Assembly (NCBI RefSeq): GCF_039526245.1
Contig: NZ_BAAAIV010000025.1
Coordinates: 1-64,000 of the forward strand
DNA from: Arthrobacter_H rhombi
GTDB taxonomy: Bacteria; Actinomycetota; Actinomycetes; Actinomycetales; Micrococcaceae
Direction of reading: 5' to 3'
DNA: 64,000 nucleotides
Below the pieces are notes generated by a model that searched no databases, was not told the DNA's origin, and was given only the letters and a program-made list of their open reading frames with translations. The stretch's first letter is position 1. Every line of letters starts with the position of its first letter. Shown here piece after piece: positions 49,390-57,925 of the stretch. Both the position numbers and the translations under genes were made by a program.

Positions 49390-50778
49390 ATGGGGTTTCT
49401 CGACAGGTCACGTTCCATCGCCCCTCCGGGGTTCAACCGGTGGCTCATCCCGCCCGCCGCCCTGGCGGTGCACCTGTGCATCGGCCAGGCGTACGCCACC
49501 AGCGTCTACAAGACGGCGCTGATCGGCCACTTCGAGGTCTCGCAGACAGCCATCGGGGTGATCTTCTCGATCGCGATCGTCATGCTGGGCCTCTCGGCGG
49601 CCATCATGGGCACCTGGGTGGAACGTTCGGGCCCGCGCATGTCGATGTTCGTGGCCGCGGCGTTCTGGGCCGTCGGGTTCCTGGTCGGGGCGCTGGGCAT
49701 CTTCACCGGACAGCTGTGGCTGGTGTACCTGGGGTACGGCTTCCTGGGCGGCATCGGCCTGGGCATCGGCTACATCTCACCGGTCTCCACGCTGATCAAG
49801 TGGTTCCCGGACCGCCCGGGCATGGCCACCGGCATGGCGATCATGGGCTTCGGCGGCGGCGCGCTGATCGCCTCCCCGCTGTCCACGCAGCTGCTCAAGG
49901 CGTTCGACCCCGCCTCCGGCTCCGAGGGCTGGGTCGCCAGCGGCGACGCGGTCGGGAAATTGTTCGTGACGCTGGGCATCGTCTACTTCATCGTCATGAT
50001 GTACGGCGTGTTCGCCATCCGCGTCCCGGCCGAGGGCTGGCGCCCCCACGGCTGGGATCCGGCCCAGGTCAAGCATTCCGAACTGGTCACCACCAGCCAC
50101 GTCTCCGCGGCCAACGCCATCAAGACGAAGCAGTTCTGGCTGCTCTGGACCGCGCTGTTCCTGAACGTCACCGCCGGAATCGGCATCCTGGAACAGGCAT
50201 CGCCCATGATCCAGGACTTCTTTCGGGCCGAACACGGTGCCTCGGCGGTCTCCGCCGGCGTGGCCGGCGGGTTCGTGGGCCTGCTCTCCATCGGCAACAT
50301 GGCGGGGCGCTTCATCTGGTCCAGCACCTCGGACGTGATCGGGCGCAAGAACATCTACATGGTCTACCTCGGCCTCGGCGCGGTGCTCTACGTCATCCTC
50401 GCCTTCTTCGGCGGCTCCAGCACGCTGCTGTTCATCCTGCTGGCGTTCGTGATCATCAGTTTCTACGGCGGCGGTTTCTCCACCGCGCCGGCCTACCTGA
50501 AGGACCTCTTCGGCACCTTCCAGGTCGGCGCCATCCACGGCCGGCTGCTCACCGCCTGGTCGGCAGCCGGCATCGCCGGACCGCTGATCGTCAACGGCCT
50601 GCTGGACGCCCAGGGCAAGCCCGGCACGATGAACGCGCACAACTACCTGCCGGTGCTGCTGACCATGGTGGTGCTGCTCATCGTCGGCTTCGTCGCCGCC
50701 TTGCTCATCCGCCCCGTGGACCCGAAGTTCCACGAACCCGAGCGTGAAACCGCCACGACCAGCGCCCAGGAGGCCTGA
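49390..50778 (+). CDS. Oxalate/formate antiporter-family MFS transporter
   Basis: A 462-residue MFS carrier with 12 predicted helices. It has the OFA-type features PAALAVHLCIGQAYATSVYK in the first helix and RPGMATGMAIMGFGGGAL after helix 4, and a polar loop in the middle. OFA carriers exchange or import small carboxylates; the substrate here is not known. ATG 49390 has a GGAAGG Shine-Dalgarno. The next tiny gene overlaps its stop by 1 base. Confidence 0.88.
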   Translation: MGFLDRSRSIAPPGFNRWLIPPAALAVHLCIGQAYATSVYKTALIGHFEVSQTAIGVIFSIAIVMLGLSAAIMGTWVERSGPRMSMFVAAAFWAVGFLVGALGIFTGQLWLVYLGYGFLGGIGLGIGYISPVSTLIKWFPDRPGMATGMAIMGFGGGALIASPLSTQLLKAFDPASGSEGWVASGDAVGKLFVTLGIVYFIVMMYGVFAIRVPAEGWRPHGWDPAQVKHSELVTTSHVSAANAIKTKQFWLLWTALFLNVTAGIGILEQASPMIQDFFRAEHGASAVSAGVAGGFVGLLSIGNMAGRFIWSSTSDVIGRKNIYMVYLGLGAVLYVILAFFGGSSTLLFILLAFVIISFYGGGFSTAPAYLKDLFGTFQVGAIHGRLLTAWSAAGIAGPLIVNGLLDAQGKPGTMNAHNYLPVLLTMVVLLIVGFVAALLIRPVDPKFHEPERETATTSAQEA

Positions 50779-50915
50779 TGAACACCCCCGAAACCACCGA
50801 TGTCCCCGTCCACGTGAACCCCGCCCAGCTGGTCTTCGGCTGGCTGCTGGTGGGCATCCCGCTCATCTACGGGATCGTCACGACGCTCTCGCGCGTGGGC
50901 CAGCTGTTCCAGTAG
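50778..50915 (+). CDS. MFS transporter small subunit (45-residue membrane peptide)
   Basis: A 45-residue reading frame that starts on the last base of the transporter stop (TGATG overlap) and ends with TAG at 50913. It encodes a polar Thr/Pro/Val-rich start and one membrane helix (about 18-38, containing GWLLVGIPLIYGIV). Small one-helix proteins are recurrently found after OFA-family carriers and annotated as a small subunit. The AGGAGG a few bases upstream is a perfect Shine-Dalgarno for it. Confidence 0.75.
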   Translation: MNTPETTDVPVHVNPAQLVFGWLLVGIPLIYGIVTTLSRVGQLFQ

Positions 50916-50943
50916 GACGACTGGTACGACGGCGCTCCCCGGC

Positions 50944-51669
50944 TCAGTCGGGGAGCTGCCCGTCGGTGAGCGTCGCCTCGAGGGCGGCGCGCACCTCGTC
51001 GACGAGGACCTGCATGTGCGCCTCGGCCCCGGGGCCGTCGGCCGCGGCCACCGCGGCGGCCACCGCATCGTGCTCGTCCAGCGCCTTCGCGCGCGGATGG
51101 AAGGGCATCAGGCCCTGCTCGGTGCGCCCGGTCAGCACCTCGGCCACCACCCCGTCGAGCTCGGCGAACATCGAGTTCCCGCTGGCCTGCAGCAACAACG
51201 AGTGGAAGGCGATGTCCACGGCCAGGAAGGCCTCCAGGTCCCCCGCCTCGCCCAGCCGGCGCATCTCCGCGGCCAGCCGCAGGATCTCGGCGCGCGCCTC
51301 TTCCGGTGCCCGACGCGCGGCACCGGCGGCGGCCAGCGGCTCGACGGCCACGCGCAATTCGGTGAGTTCGGTGAACTGGCGTTCGCGCCCCGGCCCGGCC
51401 AGCCGCCAGCGGATCACGCGCCGGTCATACGCGTTCCAGAAGCGCGGTTCCTGGACCACCAGCCCGATCCGTCGCTTCGCATACACCAGCCGCAGCGACT
51501 CCAGCACCCGCATCCCGTCGCGCATGACGGTGCGGGACACCCCGAAACGTGCCTGCAGCGATTCCAGCGTCAACCGGTCCCCCGGGCGCAGGAGGCCGTC
51601 AATGATCTCGCGGCCGAGCGTGTCGACTATCGGTTCCTGGAGCACCATCGCTCCGGCGGGCATCTGCAT
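50944..51669 (-). CDS. GntR-family regulator (FadR/VanR type), probable gluconate regulator
   Basis: A 241-residue regulator with an N-terminal winged helix (REIIDGLLRPGDRLTLESL..FGVSRTVMRDGMRVL) and a C-terminal FCD helical ligand domain with the usual His and Asp positions. It is divergent from gntK-gntP, so it most likely represses the gluconate genes in the absence of gluconate. ATG 51669 is favoured: TAGGAT ends 7 nt before it (leaderless type). Longer in-frame frames extend over the promoter region. Confidence 0.85.
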   Translation of the reverse strand: MQMPAGAMVLQEPIVDTLGREIIDGLLRPGDRLTLESLQARFGVSRTVMRDGMRVLESLRLVYAKRRIGLVVQEPRFWNAYDRRVIRWRLAGPGRERQFTELTELRVAVEPLAAAGAARRAPEEARAEILRLAAEMRRLGEAGDLEAFLAVDIAFHSLLLQASGNSMFAELDGVVAEVLTGRTEQGLMPFHPRAKALDEHDAVAAAVAAADGPGAEAHMQVLVDEVRAALEATLTDGQLPD

Positions 51670-51676
51670 GCCCACC

Positions 51677-51682
51677 ATCCTA
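51677..51682 (-). promoter_or_regulatory. -10 box (TAGGAT) of gntR-type gene, leaderless-type
   Basis: TAGGAT on the minus strand, 7 nt before ATG 51669. Confidence 0.5.
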
Positions 51683-51709
51683 TGGTTCAGCCCGCGATAT
51701 TCATCACCA

Positions 51710-51747
51710 TTAGTACTATCTTTCGTCGGTTCTAAGGTGTTATCTTT
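51710..51747 (+). promoter_or_regulatory. gntK promoter with direct repeats (possible operator)
   Basis: TTAGTA (51710-51715), 17-nt spacer and TAAGGT (51733-51738). Two TATCTTT copies at 51717 and 51741, 24 nt apart, flank the -10 box, and a TAGTACTA palindrome covers the -35. These are candidate binding sites of the divergent GntR-type regulator. Confidence 0.4.
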
Positions 51748-51797
51748 TATCCAGCCGTTCCGACGGCAGGCCAAAGACGTCCTTTCCAGGAGATGAC

Positions 51798-52343
51798 ATG
51801 CCACACCAGGCACCCCCGACCCCCACCACGCATCTCGTGGTCATGGGGGTCTCCGGTTCGGGGAAGACCACGGTCGCCGCCCTGCTCGCCGAACGGCTGG
51901 GCTGGCCCGCCGCCGAGGCCGACGACTTCCACCCGCCGGCCAACATCGCCAAGATGGCGGCCGGCACCGCGCTGGATGACGCCGACCGCTGGCCCTGGCT
52001 CGCCACCCTGAAGGAGTGGATGGATGAGCACGACGGCGGTCCCGGCACCGTCGTCACCTGCTCGGCCCTCAAACGCAGTTACCGCGAGCTCCTGCGCGAG
52101 GCCACCGGCGTCGTGCGCTTCCTGCACGTCGATGCGGACGCCGACCTGCTGGCCCGGCGCCTCGGGCAGCGCACCGACCACTTCATGCCGGGCACCCTGC
52201 TGGCCAGCCAGCTGGCAACGCTCGAGCCCCTCGCCGCCGACGAGGACGGCACCACGTTGCCCAACGACACCACCCCCGAGGCCCTCGCCGACCGGGCCAT
52301 CACGCTCCTGGGCCTGGCCCCCGCGGCCACCACCCGTTCCTGA
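51798..52343 (+). CDS. gntK: Gluconokinase
   Basis: GntK phosphorylates gluconate to 6-phosphogluconate for the pentose phosphate or Entner-Doudoroff pathway. The 181-residue P-loop kinase has Walker A GVSGSGKTT (about 17-25), the substrate region EADDFHPPANIAKM and CSALKRSYRE, and the LID-like arginine region QRTDHFMPG. The start has a CAGGAG Shine-Dalgarno. gntP follows after 33 nt. Confidence 0.95.
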   Translation: MPHQAPPTPTTHLVVMGVSGSGKTTVAALLAERLGWPAAEADDFHPPANIAKMAAGTALDDADRWPWLATLKEWMDEHDGGPGTVVTCSALKRSYRELLREATGVVRFLHVDADADLLARRLGQRTDHFMPGTLLASQLATLEPLAADEDGTTLPNDTTPEALADRAITLLGLAPAATTRS

Positions 52344-52376
52344 CCCCACGTTCCACCCCACCCCAATGGAGAACCC

Positions 52377-53777
<1,401 letters not shown>

Positions 53778-53793
53778 CCGGTCCATCACCGCT

Positions 53794-53837
53794 GGGCCCC
53801 GCACGGCAGCACCTTCCGATGCCGCGGTGCGGGGCCC
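53794..53837. terminator. Bidirectional GC hairpin terminator
   Basis: GGGCCCCGCAC (53794-53804) and GTGCGGGGCCC (53827-53837) form an 11-bp perfect stem; the loop can add a GGCA/TGCC extension. It lies 17 nt after the gntP stop and before the convergent LysR-like gene. There is no U tract. Confidence 0.75.
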
Positions 53838-53870
53838 TCGTGCGTCCGGTGGGACGGTGGGTTCGGGGGG

Positions 53871-54620
53871 CTACCGGCGTCCGCGGGCGGGGCCGCCACG
53901 GCGCTTGGAGCCGGTGGACCCGCCGCCGGGGCGCTTGCCGCTCGTGCGGGCACCGCCGCGGGAGGACTCCTGGGGGCTGCGCTGGCGCTTGCGCTGGGCG
54001 GCGTCGGCCTCCCGGCGCTCACGCTCCTGCACGGAGGGCTGGCGGGAGGAGTTGGCACCGCGGCCGCGCACGATCCCGATGAACTCCTCCACCTGGGGGT
54101 CCTCCGGCTCGTCGCCGATCGGCTTGAGCCACGCCACGCCGATCCGGGTCGAGGGGACGCCGGTGAGGATCTTCTGCACCACATCCTTGCGCCGGTACAG
54201 CCGTCCCACCGACATGGGCAGCACCAGCAGCCCGGCACCGGTGCCGACCACCTCCACGGCCATGGCGGTTCCGCCGACGGCGGGCGGATAGTCGGCCAGG
54301 TCCAGCCAGGTCTGCCCGTCCAGCTCGGACCACGGCACCTCGTCGTCGTAGAGTTCGACCTCGTGCTCGCGGGGGGCGCACACCACGGGCAGCTCCTCAT
54401 AGAGCGGGATGACGTGGGTGGTGGCGTCGGCCGGCTTCACCCCGTCGTCGAACCGCAGGAAGACCAGGTCGGCATCGCCGGAGGCGAGCAACCCGCGCGG
54501 GTCTGCCCCGTCGTCGTACCGGGTTGCGGTGACCGGCACCTCCGGGTGGCGTTCCCGCCAACGCTCCAGCCACTTTCCCGGGGTCACGCCGGGGACGAAC
54601 GCAATTCTCAGCTCTGCCAC
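53871..54620 (-). CDS. LysR-type substrate-binding domain protein without DNA-binding domain
   Basis: A 249-residue protein that begins directly with the periplasmic-binding-fold ligand domain of LysR regulators (ELRIAFVPGVTPGKW, then DLVFLRF and VPWSELDGQTWLDL). It has no helix-turn-helix. The last roughly 60 residues are very basic and Gly/Ser/Arg-rich, possibly nucleic-acid binding. The GTG at 54620 is supported by TAGGCT 7 nt upstream (leaderless). It is divergent from the DUF5997 gene, only 40 bp apart. Confidence 0.7.
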   Translation of the reverse strand: MAELRIAFVPGVTPGKWLERWRERHPEVPVTATRYDDGADPRGLLASGDADLVFLRFDDGVKPADATTHVIPLYEELPVVCAPREHEVELYDDEVPWSELDGQTWLDLADYPPAVGGTAMAVEVVGTGAGLLVLPMSVGRLYRRKDVVQKILTGVPSTRIGVAWLKPIGDEPEDPQVEEFIGIVRGRGANSSRQPSVQERERREADAAQRKRQRSPQESSRGGARTSGKRPGGGSTGSKRRGGPARGRR

Positions 54621-54627
54621 GCAGGCC

Positions 54628-54633
54628 AGCCTA
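54628..54633 (-). promoter_or_regulatory. -10 box (TAGGCT) of LysR-like gene, leaderless-type
   Basis: TAGGCT on the minus strand, 7 nt before the GTG. Confidence 0.5.
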
Positions 54634-54648
54634 CCGTCCGGGCCCGGG

Positions 54649-54654
54649 TACGCT
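54649..54654 (+). promoter_or_regulatory. -10 box (TACGCT) of DUF5997 gene, leaderless-type
   Basis: TACGCT on the plus strand, 6 nt before ATG 54661. GGGGGG stands between box and ATG. Confidence 0.45.
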
Positions 54655-54660
54655 GGGGGG

Positions 54661-55062
54661 ATGAGCCAGAAAACCCCGCAGAGCATGAAACCGGCCACCG
54701 CCGCCAAGAAGCTGGGCGTGTACCTGCCCGCCACGCCTGCCGCATTCCAGGAGGGGCCCATCACGCGGTCCGCGCTGGACGAACTGATGAACGAACCGCC
54801 CGAATGGCTGGTGGAGTTGCGCCAGAACGGCCCGCACCCGCGCCCCGTGGTGGCCCAGAAGCTGAACGTGAGCATTTCCGGGCTGTCCCGGGGAGGCGTC
54901 GAGGAGGCGCTGACCACGGAGCAGATCGAGGCGCTGCTCGCCGATCGGCCCGAGTGGCTGCAAAACGAACGCGCCAGCATGGCCGCCGTCCGCGCCGAGG
55001 AGACCCGCGTGCGCGAAGCCGCGGCCCAGAAGGCGGCCGCGCGCGCCGCAGAGGGCCGGTAA
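54661..55062 (+). CDS. DUF5997 family protein
   Basis: A 133-residue, mostly helical and soluble protein matching the actinobacterial DUF5997 family. It has the middle segment EPPEWLVELRQNGPHPRPVV and a charged Ala/Glu/Arg C-terminal helix (about 100-133). No function is known. It is divergent from the LysR-like gene, an arrangement that suggests linked function. Its 3' end has a strong terminator. Confidence 0.75.
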   Translation: MSQKTPQSMKPATAAKKLGVYLPATPAAFQEGPITRSALDELMNEPPEWLVELRQNGPHPRPVVAQKLNVSISGLSRGGVEEALTTEQIEALLADRPEWLQNERASMAAVRAEETRVREAAAQKAAARAAEGR

Positions 55063-55090
55063 CGCCCCACCGGCATCGGCCCTGAACGTG

Positions 55091-55128
55091 AAACGGCGCC
55101 TGTTCCCCGCGGGGGACAGGCGCCGTTT
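55091..55128. terminator. Long bidirectional hairpin terminator
   Basis: An 18-bp stem (AAACGGCGCCTGTTCCCC / GGGGGACAGGCGCCGTTT, one G-T pair) with a 2-nt linker at the tip. It lies between the convergent DUF5997 and universal stress protein genes. The short A and T runs at the stem ends give it a weak U tract on both strands. Confidence 0.85.
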
Positions 55129-55139
55129 GACGTGCGGAG

Positions 55140-55574
55140 CTACTTGCTGGCCGTCTTCACGATGTAGACGTCGCACGGGGCGTTCAGCGCGACGCTGGAG
55201 GCGACGCTGCCCAGGACGCGGCCCAGGCCCTTCATGCCGACGTTGCCGACGACGATGAGCTGCGCGCCGAGGCGGCTGGCTTCCTCGACGAGGGCATCCT
55301 GCGGCTTGCCCTTGACGGCTGCTGCCTTGATGCTCGCGCCCGGCACGAGTTCGCGCAACTTGGTGGCGGACTTCTCGGCGAGCTTCTGCGCCTGCTCGGC
55401 GTCGTCGAGGATCCAGGTGTCGCTGCCGATCTGGACGACCTCGGTGTTGTCCTTGGTGTGTGCGGTGATCACCATGAGATCGGCGCCCAACCCGGCCGCG
55501 ACGGTGGCCGCCCGCGTGGCTGCCTTGTTCGCCGTCTCGCTGCCGTCCACACCGACGATGACTGTTCCTGACAT
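55140..55574 (-). CDS. Universal stress protein (UspA family)
   Basis: A 144-residue single USP domain. The ATP-binding pattern G-2x-G-9x-G(S/T) appears near the end as GNVGMKGLGRVLGSVASSVA (about 112-131), so it probably binds ATP. The N-terminal VGVDGSETANKAA motif is typical. The start has a GGAGGAAA Shine-Dalgarno. Function in stress or dormancy is inferred from the family only. Confidence 0.9.
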   Translation of the reverse strand: MSGTVIVGVDGSETANKAATRAATVAAGLGADLMVITAHTKDNTEVVQIGSDTWILDDAEQAQKLAEKSATKLRELVPGASIKAAAVKGKPQDALVEEASRLGAQLIVVGNVGMKGLGRVLGSVASSVALNAPCDVYIVKTASK

Positions 55575-55633
55575 GTGTTTCCTCCCTGTCTGGTGCGGCG
55601 CCGGTAGCGCCCCACCCGTTGGTCTTGCGTGGT

Positions 55634-56332
55634 CTAGCTGGTCTTTTCCCGGAGGAATCCGACGGCCCGTTCCCAGGCCTGCCGGGCCGCCTCCGGGCGG
55701 TAGTTCCCCTGCGGGTTCCCATCATTATGGAACGCGTGCGGGGCTTCATAGTAGTAGTAGGTCACATCGGCGCCGGATTCGTCGCGGATCTGCTGTTCCT
55801 GGGCGCGTGCCTGGTCCACCGGGAAGGAGGTGTCCTCCGTGGCATAGTGGCCCTGGATCGCGGCCCGGACCCCGGCAAACGACGCCGGAACCCCCTGCCC
55901 GACACCATAGAACGGGACGGCGGCGGCGATCCGCTCCCCCTGCTGGGCGGCCAGGGCCAGGACGAATCCCCCGCCCATGCAGAATCCTATGGCCGAGACC
56001 TTCGAGCTGGTGACCGCCTCGAGTCCCAGCAGGTAGTCCACGGCCCCGGCGAGCAGCCGGGCGCCTTCCTCCTCGGGAAGCTTCTGCATCATCTCGGCGG
56101 CCTCGTCGCCGTCGTGGGTGATCCACCCGCCGTAGAGGTCCGGGGCCAGGGCGACGAAGCCCTCGGCGGCCAGCCGGTCGGCCACGTCACGGACATGGTC
56201 GGTCAGGCCCCACCACTCCTGGATGACGATCACCCCGGGTCCGCTACCGGAATCCGGAGTGGCCAGATAGCCGTGGGCCTGCTGGCCGACGGAGGGAAAG
56301 GTGACGTTCTGATGTGCTGACTTTTCTGCCAC
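55634..56332 (-). CDS. Dienelactone hydrolase family protein
   Basis: A 232-residue alpha/beta hydrolase with the dienelactone hydrolase nucleophile motif GFCMGGGF (about 113-120, Cys as nucleophile), VIQEWWGL (about 34-41) and the C-terminal HAFHNDGN with the catalytic His. Members open lactones of the aromatic-ring degradation pathway or act on other esters; no aromatic-pathway neighbours are present. The GTG at 56332 has a GAGGAG Shine-Dalgarno and gives the family's usual length. Confidence 0.88.
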   Translation of the reverse strand: MAEKSAHQNVTFPSVGQQAHGYLATPDSGSGPGVIVIQEWWGLTDHVRDVADRLAAEGFVALAPDLYGGWITHDGDEAAEMMQKLPEEEGARLLAGAVDYLLGLEAVTSSKVSAIGFCMGGGFVLALAAQQGERIAAAVPFYGVGQGVPASFAGVRAAIQGHYATEDTSFPVDQARAQEQQIRDESGADVTYYYYEAPHAFHNDGNPQGNYRPEAARQAWERAVGFLREKTS

Positions 56333-56372
56333 GGGTGCACTCCTCTTTGACGACGATCGCTGGGGCGTCCCC

Positions 56373-56378
56373 AGTCTA
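56373..56378 (-). promoter_or_regulatory. -10 box (TAGACT) of dienelactone hydrolase gene
   Basis: TAGACT on the minus strand would start transcription near 56366, leaving about 34 nt of leader with the Shine-Dalgarno. Confidence 0.45.
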
Positions 56379-56467
56379 TGCAGAGGGTGTGGCGTCGGTC
56401 TCCTCCGACGGCGGGTATTCGTCACCGGCGCAATCCACCTCAGGGCGCCCCGATGCCCCGCGGGGGT

Positions 56468-57457
56468 TCATTCCTGCGCCAACCCGGCCAGGATCATGTC
56501 AGATCGCGCCTGGTCATCCAGGTCGTGGGTGGCGCCGGTCAGCAGGAGCTCGTCGGCACCGGTCAGGGCCGCGAGTTCGGCCAACCGCTCCCGGACCACC
56601 GCTCCCGTGCCATGCACCGCCGCGTCCAGGTGATGATCGACCAGCCCCCGCTGGCGGGCGCTCATCTGCCGGGCCCTGACGGTGTCCACCGGCTCCAGGG
56701 CACGGAACTCACCCAGCGTCCGCGACTGCGCCATCGCCCAGGCCTCCGGAAGCAGCAGCCCACGGGCCCGCTCGTCGGTATCGGCGGCCGCCACGTTCAC
56801 GGCGATCATCACGTACGGTCGATCGCCACACTCGGATGCCCTGAACGCCTGCCGATACGCCTCCACGGTGGCCCGGGCCCGCTGGGGGTCGTCCAGGACC
56901 GGTCCCCCGAGCACGACGCCGGCACCGGCCTGGGCGGCGATCGCGGCACCACTGCGGGTGGCCAGGATGAACAGGGGAATCCGGCCCGCGGGCCGAGGCC
57001 GGGAGGTGAACGGAGCCGTACCGGCCAGGTAGCAGCCCAGTTCGGCCAGGTCAGCCGCGAATGCGGCGTCCCCATACGTGGTGGTGCGCAGACCGGCGCG
57101 GACCGCCGGGGTGAAACCCAGTGAGCGGCCCACGCCCAGATCGATGCGCCCGGGATGCAGCTGGTCCAGCGTCGAGAACTGCTCGGCAACCACCAGCGGC
57201 TGGTGGTTCGGCACCATGATCCCCCCGGCCCCCACACGGACCCGCGAGGTAGCGGCGGCCACCGCAGCCATCAATACGGCGGGAGCCGATCCGGCAATGC
57301 CCGGGACCCCATGGTGTTCGGCCACCCAGAACCTCGAGATGCCCTGGCCGTCGATCCCGCGCGCCCGATCGAGCACGGACTGCAGGGCTGCGGATTCGCC
57401 CGTTCCGGAACGGGCCAGGGCGCGATCCAGGATGGACAGCGGGGGCAAGGTGGTCAT
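56468..57457 (-). CDS. LLM-class flavin-dependent oxidoreductase (MsnO8-like)
   Basis: A 329-residue luciferase-like monooxygenase. Typical marks are FWVAEHHGVPGIAGSAP (about 43-59), VRVGAGGIMVPNHQPLVVAEQ and GRIDLGVGRSLG. The order and the N-terminal PPLSILDRA match the MsnO8 group. It uses FMN or F420; which one cannot be told. ATG 57457 gives the family's normal length; the frame is open further upstream but only through the terminator and tRNA region. No clear Shine-Dalgarno. Confidence 0.85.
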   Translation of the reverse strand: MTTLPPLSILDRALARSGTGESAALQSVLDRARGIDGQGISRFWVAEHHGVPGIAGSAPAVLMAAVAAATSRVRVGAGGIMVPNHQPLVVAEQFSTLDQLHPGRIDLGVGRSLGFTPAVRAGLRTTTYGDAAFAADLAELGCYLAGTAPFTSRPRPAGRIPLFILATRSGAAIAAQAGAGVVLGGPVLDDPQRARATVEAYRQAFRASECGDRPYVMIAVNVAAADTDERARGLLLPEAWAMAQSRTLGEFRALEPVDTVRARQMSARQRGLVDHHLDAAVHGTGAVVRERLAELAALTGADELLLTGATHDLDDQARSDMILAGLAQE

Positions 57458-57512
57458 GCAAGGTACAACCTGCGTCGTGCCCGCATATTCCGGGACCCGG
57501 CCGGCGGCACAC

Positions 57513-57551
57513 AAAAAAATGTCCTCCTTCCGTGATCCGGAAGGAGGACAT
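57513..57551 (-). terminator. Rho-independent terminator after tRNA-Leu
   Basis: On the minus strand ATGTCCTCCTTCC pairs with GGAAGGAGGACAT around a 6-nt loop, followed directly by seven T. It ends the tRNA-Leu transcript 12 nt downstream of the tRNA. Confidence 0.9.
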
Positions 57552-57563
57552 CCTCGAAACTCG

Positions 57564-57647
57564 TGCGCGAGGGGGGACTTGAACCCCCACGCCCTTGCGG
57601 GCACTGGCACCTGAAGCCAGCGCGTCTGCCAATTCCGCCACTCGCGC
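57564..57647 (-). tRNA. tRNA-Leu (anticodon CAG)
   Basis: The minus strand folds into a class II tRNA of 84 nt: acceptor stem GCGCGAG/CTCGCGC, D-arm with GGCAGACGC, anticodon loop TTCAGGT with anticodon CAG, a long variable arm (GCCCGCAAGGGC), and T-arm GGGGGTTCAAGTCCCCC. The discriminator is A73. CCA is not encoded. It reads CUG, a major codon in this GC-rich genome. It lies upstream of the fhaA operon in the opposite direction, a position also known from mycobacteria. Confidence 0.97.
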
Positions 57648-57651
57648 GAGT

Positions 57652-57691
57652 CGCTGGTTCGGGTTTCCCCGGAACAGCGAGATCAATCATA
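57652..57691 (-). promoter_or_regulatory. tRNA-Leu promoter and 5'-leader hairpin
   Basis: TATGAT (57686-57691, minus strand) should start transcription near 57679. From there a hairpin of 11 pairs with one mismatch (CGCTGTTCCGGGG with CCCGAACCAGCG, 57652-57679) forms almost the entire leader, ending 4 nt before the tRNA 5' end. Confidence 0.5.
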
Positions 57692-57828
57692 ACCACCCGC
57701 GGACGGCATCGCCTAATCGTCGGTTCTTCTGTGATGCGGAGCACGTGGGGGAACCGAAAACCCCCCAAAACGCGTTGCGTTATGGAAGCGATGCCAACTT
57801 CCTCGGGCTGATTCCCAGATGGGGCAAG

Positions 57829-57834
57829 TAGTAT
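57829..57834 (+). promoter_or_regulatory. -10 box (TAGTAT), probable promoter of the fhaA operon
   Basis: TAGTAT on the plus strand in the 275-nt gap before fhaA would give a leader of about 85 nt that ends with the GAGAGGAG Shine-Dalgarno. Confidence 0.45.
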
Positions 57835-57925
57835 CGGACAAGCACAGGCCCCCGGCCGGCTGTTTCGTCACGCTCCGTGACCGGAGCGGCGTACAGGACA
57901 ACCGACTTCGAGAGGAGCAGCGCCC

